Source: a bacterium (GTDB lineage Bacteria > Planctomycetota > Planctomycetia > Pirellulales > Pirellulaceae). Taken from it: DNA of 64,000 nt. A model generated the notes under the pieces. The model was not told where the DNA came from, did not search any database, and saw nothing but the letters and a program-made list of their open reading frames with translations. The stretch lies in assembly GCA_016124445.1 (NCBI GenBank), contig WGNR01000005.1, forward strand, positions 124,001 through 188,000, written 5' to 3'. The translations under genes were made by a program, and so were the position numbers. Within the stretch, counting starts at the first letter, position 1, and every line of letters begins with the position of its first letter. Shown piece after piece: positions 27,461 to 34,584 of this stretch.

Positions 27461-28281
27461 GCCGCCACCTTGCGAGATTCTGGCAGATAGACCTGCTCGT
27501 AATGGTCCATTAACGAACCAGCCTCGTAAGGTGCATCCTTATCAAAATCATTTTGCCGCAGGATTTCATTCCACAGATGGACGCCCAGCGTAGCGTTGTA
27601 AAGCTGCGGGCACTGCGAATAGGTCTGATCGAACGGGCTCTCCCAGTGCGCTCCCGAAACCGGATAGAAGACCGTCGTGGGAACCTCGTAGCGTTTCAGC
27701 TGGAATTTCGCCATCGCATGGGAAAAGCCAACCGGACCACCAGCACTGCCCCAACCAACCGGGACAATGTTTCCCGAAACATACCGGCGATATAGCTTCC
27801 GGGAAATATCTTTCAGGCGATCTCGCCGATCGATGCGATGCGGATTCAGACAGCGATCGACCATATAGGCACACACTTCGCTGCCTTGAGGAAAAATCAA
27901 CACGCCTACCGCCGCGGTCCAAGAGATGTTCTTGGCCAGGTCAATCTCGCGCCCAAACACGATTGGCTCGTCAAACTGGAAAGGACGGATGCAAAGCATA
28001 TCGGCATCGATCCAGCAGCCTCCGCGATCGTATAACATCTTCCAACGAAACAGATCTGCGAAGCCCGCATACGATCCGCCAAAGTAGGTGAAGACCTGTT
28101 CTTGCGGAACAATCTCGTTGGCATCCATCAGCGTCACTCCATCGGGAACGCCTGCAATTTCGTCGTAGACGTATAGGTCAACCGGATGCCCATGATAGAC
28201 AAACGACGCCAGGCATAGCCGTTCCAAACGGGTCAGGCGATCTCCGATCCAGAGAGTTTGAATTCGTAGTGCTGTATCCAT
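27457..28281 (-). CDS. DXD glycosyltransferase, polysaccharide cluster (copy 2)
   Basis: 274 residues, clearly paralogous to the proteins on both sides of it in this cluster. Motifs are RIQTLWIGDRLTRLERLCLASF, GSYAGFADLFRWKMLYDRGG, Asp92-Ala-Asp94 in CWIDADMLCIRPF, and GVHLWNEIL near the C-terminus. All expected active-site motifs are intact. It is translationally coupled to the downstream deacetylase gene by a four-base overlap. It probably transfers a sugar in the same surface polysaccharide pathway. Confidence 0.85.
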   Translation of the reverse strand: MDTALRIQTLWIGDRLTRLERLCLASFVYHGHPVDLYVYDEIAGVPDGVTLMDANEIVPQEQVFTYFGGSYAGFADLFRWKMLYDRGGCWIDADMLCIRPFQFDEPIVFGREIDLAKNISWTAAVGVLIFPQGSEVCAYMVDRCLNPHRIDRRDRLKDISRKLYRRYVSGNIVPVGWGSAGGPVGFSHAMAKFQLKRYEVPTTVFYPVSGAHWESPFDQTYSQCPQLYNATLGVHLWNEILRQNDFDKDAPYEAGSLMDHYEQVYLPESRKVAA

Positions 28282-28315
28282 ACGGCAATCTCACGGCGTC
28301 GATTGGGTCATGGTT

Positions 28316-29116
28316 TCAAGCAGCGATCTCCAGAGAATCGCCCAGGAACTTTTGTTCGTAGTAGTGCATCAGCGAACCAGGCTGAAAGGGCGCGTTGAGG
28401 TCGAACTTGTTACGTCCCACCAGTTCGCAGTTCAGAAACACGGCACGCGTCGACGGAAGCATTTGCCAATCTTCGCGAAACGTATCGTCGAACGGACTTC
28501 GCCAGCGTGCTTCATGCACCGGGTAAAAGACCGGAATCGGCTGGGCATATCGCTCGAGCCCGAACTGTTCAACTGCATGTTGAAAACCTCGTTCGCCTCC
28601 GATATTCCAGGACCGAATAGGGCTCATGTTACGCGAGAAGCGGCGTCGAAACGCCTTTTTCAAGCGATGGCTCAGCTTTTCGCCCGCGATCGGGAAATGA
28701 GGCTGAAGACACCGGTTCAACATGAAGCGACATGCCGAGTTTTCTGGCGGAAAAATGAGGATCTCCAGTCCCCAGCGATAGCCATCAAATTCAGACTTGC
28801 GTCCCAGGACAACCTGCTGATGAAAGTCGAAAGGGCGAATACAGAGCATGTCGGTGGAAACGTAACATCCTCCATGCAGCCAGAGCGTTTTCCAACGCAT
28901 GATCGCCTCGATGCCGGCTTTCGAATTGTGCCGATACAAATCGCTGGAAGAGTCCAGAATCTGATTCGCGTCCACCAGTTGTACACCGGCAGGCAGATTT
29001 TCGATCTTGTCGTAGCTCAACAGGCGAACATCGGTGTGCATCGCACTGAACGAGCTTAAGCACACTCGTTCGATCCTTGTCAGTGGCCCGTGGTGCTTGA
29101 AACAACGAATCGTCAT
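28316..29116 (-). CDS. Glycosyltransferase paralogue with altered DXD motif (copy 3)
   Basis: 266 residues, alignable over its length with the two downstream paralogues (GPLTRIERVCLSSF, MRWKTLWLHGG, DMLCIRPFDF, NPVFYPVHEARWRSPFDD-like block). The metal-binding DXD is Ser87-Thr-Asp89 (CYVSTDML), so the first Asp is lost. The later HLWNE block is FLNCE, losing the His and Trp. Either its activity has changed or it is a non-catalytic partner of its paralogues. No frameshift is present, so it is not an ordinary decayed gene. It lies 25 bases after the GT2 gene. Confidence 0.75.
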   Translation of the reverse strand: MTIRCFKHHGPLTRIERVCLSSFSAMHTDVRLLSYDKIENLPAGVQLVDANQILDSSSDLYRHNSKAGIEAIMRWKTLWLHGGCYVSTDMLCIRPFDFHQQVVLGRKSEFDGYRWGLEILIFPPENSACRFMLNRCLQPHFPIAGEKLSHRLKKAFRRRFSRNMSPIRSWNIGGERGFQHAVEQFGLERYAQPIPVFYPVHEARWRSPFDDTFREDWQMLPSTRAVFLNCELVGRNKFDLNAPFQPGSLMHYYEQKFLGDSLEIAA

Positions 29117-29140
29117 CCGTGACCTTCCTTGTCGCGACCT

Positions 29141-30091
29141 TTAAGGTGTTGCTATCAATGGGCGAACGCCGTCGATCAGCCTCTTTCGCTGATTCAGCGC
29201 AGGGCCAATTGAAATAGCCGATGCTTGGAGAGAACACTGAGAGGTGGGTTGTACGTAAGTTTTGGCAGGAACCGATTCATACTGATCGATACCACGCTGG
29301 CAGAAGGCTCGCACCTCCTGACGCTCGAAGTAAGCTCGATTGGCGGTCCCTTCCGCATTACGAGAAAAAGTAGCATCGTGGGGATGCCATTGATGAATGG
29401 CCTTCACGCGATGCAAGGCGGTTGCCGTGCGAATTGACTGTGCGGCGAAGCGGCGCTGCAGATCGCGGTCTTCCAGCCCCCAGCCAACAAAGTTTTCGTC
29501 GAATCCATTCACGCTCAGCAGATCTTCCCGCATGCAGGCAAATGCGCAGCCAGTCAGCCGCGGGCGCATGGGAATTCGCAACCAGCCGTAGATGCGGGCT
29601 CGCACTGCTTTCGCATGCAAACGTCGCCGTTCGTGTCTGTCGATTTCGTTTTCGATCGACCAACAATCAATGGCCAGATCGTTGACTCGGCTCGTCGCTT
29701 TCTCAGACAGACGATAGCAATCGCTTGCCATCACGACGTTTGACCTGAGGCCAGCAGTCATCGAACGCACGAAATGAGGAGGCGCGATGCAATCTCCGTC
29801 GAGAAATACGAGCTGCTTACCACGAGATACCACGACGGCTCGGTTCCGAGATTTCGCCAACCGAAAGCCTTCTTTCGGCTGTGTCAAGAAAGTAACTCGC
29901 CCCATGAAGTGATCCGCAAACGAACGAACGCTCTGCTCGGTTTCAGGCCCAGCGGACCCGTCGTCCGTCACAATCACCTCGAATTGAAAAGGGTCAACGC
30001 ATTGATTCCCCAACGAGCGTAGACAATTGGCCAAGTGCCAAGGCCGCTCGTACGTCGATACAATGACGCTGACAACGGTTTGAGTTTTCAT
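29141..30091 (-). CDS. Glycosyltransferase family 2, chondroitin-synthase-like
   Basis: 316 residues. The GT-A start is VVSVIVSTYERPWHLANCLRSL, followed by VIVTDDGSAGPETEQSV, the DXD motif FLDGDCIAPP, and a C-terminal galactosyltransferase-like block, CAFACMREDLLSVNGFDENFVGWGLEDRDLQRRF. This last block places it near bacterial chondroitin/galactosyl-type transferases with Glyco_transf_7C. It is the first gene of the polysaccharide cluster reading leftwards. No membrane anchor is seen, so it probably works at the membrane surface. Confidence 0.88.
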   Translation of the reverse strand: MKTQTVVSVIVSTYERPWHLANCLRSLGNQCVDPFQFEVIVTDDGSAGPETEQSVRSFADHFMGRVTFLTQPKEGFRLAKSRNRAVVVSRGKQLVFLDGDCIAPPHFVRSMTAGLRSNVVMASDCYRLSEKATSRVNDLAIDCWSIENEIDRHERRRLHAKAVRARIYGWLRIPMRPRLTGCAFACMREDLLSVNGFDENFVGWGLEDRDLQRRFAAQSIRTATALHRVKAIHQWHPHDATFSRNAEGTANRAYFERQEVRAFCQRGIDQYESVPAKTYVQPTSQCSLQASAISIGPALNQRKRLIDGVRPLIATP

Positions 30092-30357
30092 CTCGTTCTT
30101 CTCTCGCTTGGAAGGCCAATCGAGGGTCGTTCGATACGGGAATTCATTCAGGCACCCTGCGACTTAATACCTCGCAGGTAACGGTCGCAAACAAGCCAAA
30201 AGTTGGGTACCCTAATGATCTATCGTCATTGATCGACCATGCACTTTATGCGCATTGAAACGATTAGGTAAAGTTTTCTCGTCAGGTAATTTCTGGCAGC
30301 TTTTCCCAAAACAAGCTGCTGGCACCGCTAGCCATGCCGTCACGGACAACTCATCCC

Positions 30358-31008
30358 ATGAGCACTACCAATCCCGACGTCGATCAATTCCTGAAGAACT
30401 CCAAGCAATGGCAAACCGAGTTGAAGCAGCTCCGAAAGCTGCTGCTCTCCACGAAGCTTGCCGAGGACTTCAAGTGGCGGGCTCCCTGTTACACGTTTGA
30501 AGGAAGCAACGTTGTGATCCTCGGCCGGTTCAAACAGTTTTGTTCGCTAAGCTTCTTCAAGGGCGTGCTCCTGAAAGATCCCCAAGGGGTGCTGGTCGCG
30601 CCGGGCGAGAACTCGCAGTCAGTACGAATGTTTCGCTTTACCAACATTGGCGAAATCTTTGACCAGGAAGCGACCATCAAGGCCTATATCGACGAAGCGA
30701 TCGCAATCGAGAAGTCAGGCCAGAAGGTTGAATCCACCGCGAGCAGCAACCTGGAGTTGCCGGAAGAACTTCAGCAAATGCTGAGTGAACGACCAGACCT
30801 GGAAGAAGCTTTCCAGTCGCTGACGCCCGGCCGGCAGCGGGCCTATGTGATTCACATCAGCGGGGCGAAGCAATCGAAAACACGAACGGCCCGGATCGAG
30901 AAATGCATCCCGCGAATTCTTAGTGGTAAAGGCCTGAACGATTGCGTCTGCGGGCATTCCAAGAAGATGCCTGGCTGCGATGGTTCGCATGCCAAGCTGA
31001 ATAAGTAA
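30358..31008 (+). CDS. YdeI/DUF1801-like protein with C-terminal CDGSH iron-sulfur motif
   Basis: 216 residues from ATG 30358. The N-terminal part is a DUF1801 (YdhG/YdeI) fold, with LAEDFKWRAPCYTFEGSNVVIL and LSFFKGVLLKDPQGVL. The middle is the OmdA-like helical block RQRAYVIHISGAKQSKTRTARIEK. The C-terminal 21 residues read C196-x-C198-x2-S-x3-P-x-C207-D-G-S-H211, a full CDGSH [2Fe-2S] ligand pattern (three Cys, one His). It is probably a cytosolic protein that binds a cluster; the function of YdeI proteins is not well established. It converges with the TetR regulator gene. Confidence 0.85.
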   Translation: MSTTNPDVDQFLKNSKQWQTELKQLRKLLLSTKLAEDFKWRAPCYTFEGSNVVILGRFKQFCSLSFFKGVLLKDPQGVLVAPGENSQSVRMFRFTNIGEIFDQEATIKAYIDEAIAIEKSGQKVESTASSNLELPEELQQMLSERPDLEEAFQSLTPGRQRAYVIHISGAKQSKTRTARIEKCIPRILSGKGLNDCVCGHSKKMPGCDGSHAKLNK

Positions 31009-31027
31009 CGATCGCTCTCTGGCAGCG

Positions 31028-31603
31028 CTACTTATCACCCAGCGCTTGGGCAATTGCCAGGTCAGCCAGCTCGCGGGCAATGCGAATCGTTTCAGGATTC
31101 TGTGTTACGTGGTGGGTAACATAAGCGCCTTCGATGATCAGGCAAAGCTTCCGAGACAGTTCACTCGGATCTTTCACTCCGCAGTTCGCGGCCAACTGGG
31201 TGACGAACATTTCAAAGGTCAACTTGTTTCGCGCTGCCGCTTGAAAGACGGGTTCTTGCGGCAATGGGAACTCCATCGCGGCCCGGACAAAGAAGCATCC
31301 ATGGAAGTTCTCTTGCTGCAAGAATGCATCGACCAGGTCGAAGATCGCGCGAAGCTGCCCCTCTGGGGTTGGCCCCCCGTTTTCCGAGACAATCTTCTGG
31401 CACATCGAGTAGAGCCAGATTCCCTTCTCGTCTAAGGCGGCCAATAAAAGGTCGTCTTTCGACTGAAAGTGCTTGTAGAACGCCGTCTTGCTGATTCCGA
31501 CGTCGGAAAGAATCTGATCGATGCCGACATTGCGGAAGCCATCGCGATAAAACCGGCTGCTGGCCGCTTCGACCAGCCGATCGCGCGTGGGCACTTTGAC
31601 CAT
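31028..31603 (-). CDS. TetR/AcrR family transcriptional repressor
   Basis: 191 residues from ATG 31603. The N-terminal HTH reads RDRLVEAASSRFYRDGFRNVGIDQILSDVGISKTAFYKHFQSKDDLL, the classic TetR start. The C-terminal domain (residues 60-191) is helical and ligand-binding in this family. It is transcribed divergently from the MddA-like gene. Two identical 13-base repeats lie between them, so it probably represses itself and that gene. The ligand is unknown. Confidence 0.9.
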   Translation of the reverse strand: MVKVPTRDRLVEAASSRFYRDGFRNVGIDQILSDVGISKTAFYKHFQSKDDLLLAALDEKGIWLYSMCQKIVSENGGPTPEGQLRAIFDLVDAFLQQENFHGCFFVRAAMEFPLPQEPVFQAAARNKLTFEMFVTQLAANCGVKDPSELSRKLCLIIEGAYVTHHVTQNPETIRIARELADLAIAQALGDK

Positions 31604-31641
31604 AGATTTCCCCCGATTCCATGAATTTCCCCAACTTGCAG

Positions 31642-31676
31642 GTGTACCACAAGTCAACCAAAAGTGTACCACAAGT
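31642..31676. promoter_or_regulatory. Two tandem copies of a 13-base site, probable TetR operator
   Basis: GTGTACCACAAGT occurs at 31642-31654 and 31664-31676, exactly 22 bases apart, or two helical turns. The first copy is flanked by ACTTG, which pairs with its own CAAGT to make partial dyad symmetry. Position between divergent regulator and target genes suggests the regulator's operator. Confidence 0.55.
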
Positions 31677-31785
31677 AAACGCGACAAGAGCGAGCCTTCG
31701 GCGATAATAACCTGTGTTGGCGTTGGTCGCCGACCAAACTAGATACGCCAACAATTACCCCAATCGTCGAGAAAGGCCCCTTCTC

Positions 31786-32544
31786 ATGTTACGCATCTTT
31801 TCGTTTCTGTACGCTTTACTGGCTTATGGCATGTTCCTCGGGATCGCAGCCTGGTTCATGGCATTTCTAGCTGGAGCGTTCCTGCCGGTCACGGTCGATA
31901 CTCCCTCGAAGCTTCCTTTGGCCGCGGCGGTTGCGATCGACATTGCGCTTTTGCTGCTATTCGCCGCACAGCATTCGATCATGGCTCGCCCAGCGTTCAA
32001 AAAGGTCTGGACCAAGATCGTTCCCCAGCCGATGGAACGCTCCACCTACGTTTTCGCTTCCAACATCGTGCTGGCTGTGGTCCTGCTTTTCTGGCAAGGT
32101 TTCGACATGGTGATCTGGGACGTGCAGCAGCCGGCGCTGCGGATCGTCTTATGGAGCTTGTACCTGATTGGCTTCACGATGGTTCCCGTCGTAAGCATGA
32201 TGATCAGCCACTTCGACCTGTTCGGCTTGCGTCAGGCCTGGTTCCACTTGCAAGGGCAAGACTACCAACCGCTGCCATTCCGTACTCCCCTGCTCTACGC
32301 GTTGGTCCGGCACCCGCTGTACGTTGCCTGGGCAGCTGCCTTCTGGATCACTCCGACAATGACCGCAGGCCACCTGCTGTTTGCAATCGGCATGACCACC
32401 TACATGGGCCTGGCCGCGATCGTCGAAGAACGCGACCTGGTCGGCATCCATGGCGACAAGTATCGCGAGTACCAACAAACCGTGCCGATGTTCATCCCAC
32501 GACTCTTCGGCCGCAAGTCAGGTAAGAAGCCAGCAGCGGTTTAA
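31786..32544 (+). CDS. mddA: MddA-like methanethiol S-methyltransferase (isoprenylcysteine methyltransferase fold)
   Basis: 252 residues from ATG 31786. About five transmembrane helices (FLYALLAYGMFLGIAAWFMAFL, LPLAAAVAIDIALLLLFAAQHSIMARPAFK, and others) lead to the SAM-binding C-terminal block YALVRHPLYVAWAAAFWITPTMTAGHLLFA with EERDLVGIHGDKYREY. The AQHSIMARPAFK and FGLRQAWFHL blocks resemble MddA, which methylates methanethiol to dimethyl sulfide. A NnrU/ICMT relative with another substrate cannot be excluded. It is an inner-membrane protein. It is divergent from a TetR gene, with a shared operator-like repeat, which suggests inducible expression. Confidence 0.8.
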   Translation: MLRIFSFLYALLAYGMFLGIAAWFMAFLAGAFLPVTVDTPSKLPLAAAVAIDIALLLLFAAQHSIMARPAFKKVWTKIVPQPMERSTYVFASNIVLAVVLLFWQGFDMVIWDVQQPALRIVLWSLYLIGFTMVPVVSMMISHFDLFGLRQAWFHLQGQDYQPLPFRTPLLYALVRHPLYVAWAAAFWITPTMTAGHLLFAIGMTTYMGLAAIVEERDLVGIHGDKYREYQQTVPMFIPRLFGRKSGKKPAAV

Positions 32545-32570
32545 AGAATCGCCCCAACATCCAAGCCTTG

Positions 32571-32609
32571 AAACTGCCGGCAAGTTGAATCCGTTGCCGG
32601 CAGTTTTTT
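32571..32609. terminator. Strong terminator between convergent genes
   Basis: AAACTGCCGGCAA / TTGCCGGCAGTTT form a perfect 13-pair stem with a 10-base loop, followed by TTT. The A-rich base on the other side lets it work in both directions, for the methyltransferase gene and the phosphatase gene that ends at 32631. Confidence 0.88.
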
Positions 32610-32630
32610 GCGCCGCATGAAAGGCCGTGG

Positions 32631-33314
32631 TCAACTGATCGATTCCGAACGAATCGCCTCAAATGCCTTTTGAACCTGGGCAATCTGCCGACGATTCAAT
32701 CGCACCACAGGCCTTGCTGCCTGTACCTTCTGAATCGCATCTTCCGGCGAATCCGCCATTCCCCATGCAATCAGCCAAATAGCTACGACATGCCCGGTAC
32801 GCCCTGAGCCGTTTGCACAATGGACCAGAATGGGCCCTTCAAGTTCACGCGCCAACTTAGCCCAGTATAGCGCACGCTCAACGTCCATGCCCCCGGCATC
32901 CAAAGTCGGTTCCGTATGGTATCCGTCGCGGCTGCGAATCTGAATGGGGTCGAGAAACTCACACGTTAGATCTAAGACCGCTGTCACATCGCTGGGTATT
33001 TCCCGTGGCCTTAAACGCCTAGCCATGATGACACTCGAGCCCAATCGATGCATCGGTGCAGAGCGTTCAAAGAGCAACTGCATCGTCCAGGCAGCATGCA
33101 CGAACACGAGATAGGGAAGCAACAAGAGCCAAGCCCACCACTGTCGACTTCCATCTGACCGTTTGCCGAAGAGAACGGGAGTACTGAGAAAGTAACTGAC
33201 AGCGACCGTCTCGAATGCGACGGCAAACCAGATCCCAAGCCAAAACCATGGCGATTGACTTGCCAGCCAGACGAAAGCAATTCCGATCAGACCGAATGCG
33301 ATTCCATATTTCAT
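32631..33314 (-). CDS. Membrane-anchored dual-specificity/tyrosine phosphatase-like protein
   Basis: 227 residues. The N-terminal 90 residues hold about three hydrophobic segments (GIAFGLIGIAFVWLA, FWLGIWFAVAFETVAVSYFL, WAWLLLLPYLVFVHAAW). The C-terminal domain is a DSP fold with the signature H-C-A-N-G-S-G-R-T-G (HCx5R), in which Cys is the nucleophile. An upstream Asp (MDVERALYWAK region) could serve as general acid. The cytoplasmic domain probably dephosphorylates proteins or lipids. It sits 21 bases after the MBL-fold gene on the same strand, so they may be co-transcribed. Confidence 0.85.
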   Translation of the reverse strand: MKYGIAFGLIGIAFVWLASQSPWFWLGIWFAVAFETVAVSYFLSTPVLFGKRSDGSRQWWAWLLLLPYLVFVHAAWTMQLLFERSAPMHRLGSSVIMARRLRPREIPSDVTAVLDLTCEFLDPIQIRSRDGYHTEPTLDAGGMDVERALYWAKLARELEGPILVHCANGSGRTGHVVAIWLIAWGMADSPEDAIQKVQAARPVVRLNRRQIAQVQKAFEAIRSESIS

Positions 33315-33335
33315 GGCTCCACCTTGTCCGATCTC

Positions 33336-34169
33336 TTACGTCAACGGAATCTCCAGCCCATCGTAGGCGAGTTCAAAACCTTCAGGCAGCCATTGGTTCG
33401 TTCGCTCGTGTTCCAAGTGGCAAGAGATGTGCGTGAAGTAGGTCTGCTTAGCGCCGACTTTTTGGGCGACCTCGATCGCCTCGTCAATGCTGAAGTGAGT
33501 CGGGTGCGGTTCAGGCCGGAGGGCATCGAGAATCAGCACATCCAGGCCTTCCAACTTCGACCAGCTTTCGTCCGGGATATGGTTGGTATCGGTGCAGTAC
33601 GCCACGTTGCCAACGCGAAAGCCGAGGACTTTGAACTTCGGTCCATGATCGAGACGAATCGGAATGATCTGGCTGCCGAAAATCTCGAACGGTTCGGTGC
33701 CGATCGTATTCATGTCGAGCGCCGGCCGGGCACCCACATGCGTTTGTTTATCGTCGCTGAAGGCATAATCGTATGCCTTGCGAATGCGGTTTTCGACGCT
33801 GGGCTCGCAATAGATCGGCACCGCATGCCCTAGATAAAACTGAAACAGCCGGACATCGTCCAATCCGAACAAATGGTCGGCGTGACTATGCGTGTAGGCC
33901 ACGCCATGAATGATACCGATCCCTGTCGCCAGTAACTGCGACCGCAGATCAGGCGGCGTATCGATCAGCAGGTGCCCCTCCGGCAGGCCGAAGATCACGC
34001 TGCATCGCATACGTTTGTTCTTGGGATTCGTGCTTCGGCAGGTATCGCAGCCGCAGCCCACCACAGGCACCCCCATCGAGGTACCTGTTCCCAAAAACAG
34101 CAACTTCCCACGAACATCGCGCGTGACAATGTTTTTCTTTTCCGAACTGATAGGAAGCGGCTGGCTCAT
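33336..34169 (-). CDS. Metallo-beta-lactamase-fold hydrolase, PhnP-like
   Basis: 277 residues. The start at ATG 34169 (MSQPLPIS) is chosen; the frame extends 82 codons further upstream, but there is no similarity there. LLFLGTGTSMGVPVVGCGCDTC is typical of PhnP-like cyclic phosphodiesterases, with a Cys cluster (GCGCDTC) that may bind zinc. The HxHxDH motif reads YTHSHADHLFGLDD. Later ligands are in LILDALRPEPHPTHFS and THISCHLEHER. Probable function: phosphodiesterase. No phosphonate genes are visible nearby, so the phn role is not implied. Confidence 0.88.
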   Translation of the reverse strand: MSQPLPISSEKKNIVTRDVRGKLLFLGTGTSMGVPVVGCGCDTCRSTNPKNKRMRCSVIFGLPEGHLLIDTPPDLRSQLLATGIGIIHGVAYTHSHADHLFGLDDVRLFQFYLGHAVPIYCEPSVENRIRKAYDYAFSDDKQTHVGARPALDMNTIGTEPFEIFGSQIIPIRLDHGPKFKVLGFRVGNVAYCTDTNHIPDESWSKLEGLDVLILDALRPEPHPTHFSIDEAIEVAQKVGAKQTYFTHISCHLEHERTNQWLPEGFELAYDGLEIPLT

Positions 34170-34584
34170 TCTCGGTGTTCCAGGGTGACGTTTCGTGGCC
34201 TGAGAATCGCAAATGGCTGCCCCGGATGCAACCCCCGAGCGGACGGAGGCGATCATTGTGAAAGTAACCTTTTCAGGCGAAATCGACTCTAAGAGAGGGT
34301 GAGGCGAAACAGTCGTTGCCCGTGCGGCAGACGATTCCCAGGGAAACTTCACGGGATCTACGTGACTTGGGCAAGAGAAACCTTCGCGACATCGAATACC
34401 ATGGTATCGAGACACCCTTAGAGCGGAGCCTCAAGCGCGGTTGACCCCCTTGAACGATCCCTATAATCTACTTGATGGGAAGGGTTTGCGCGCACGCTTC
34501 AGTTGTGGCGGTGTCTACAAATCAGGTCTTGTTTCGTTGCGACGAGTGCATTTCATTCGAACCTACCCCAGGTGATATTCTGCG
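34170..34584. promoter_or_regulatory. Intergenic region carrying the probable secA promoter
   Basis: 415 bases between divergent genes. On the plus strand TTGACC (34441-34446) and TATAAT (34462-34467) are consensus -35/-10 elements, although the 15-base spacing is short. The predicted transcript would carry a 5' leader of about 110 bases before secA ATG 34585. The upstream 270 bases hold no recognised gene, and no secM-like ORF is evident. Confidence 0.55.
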
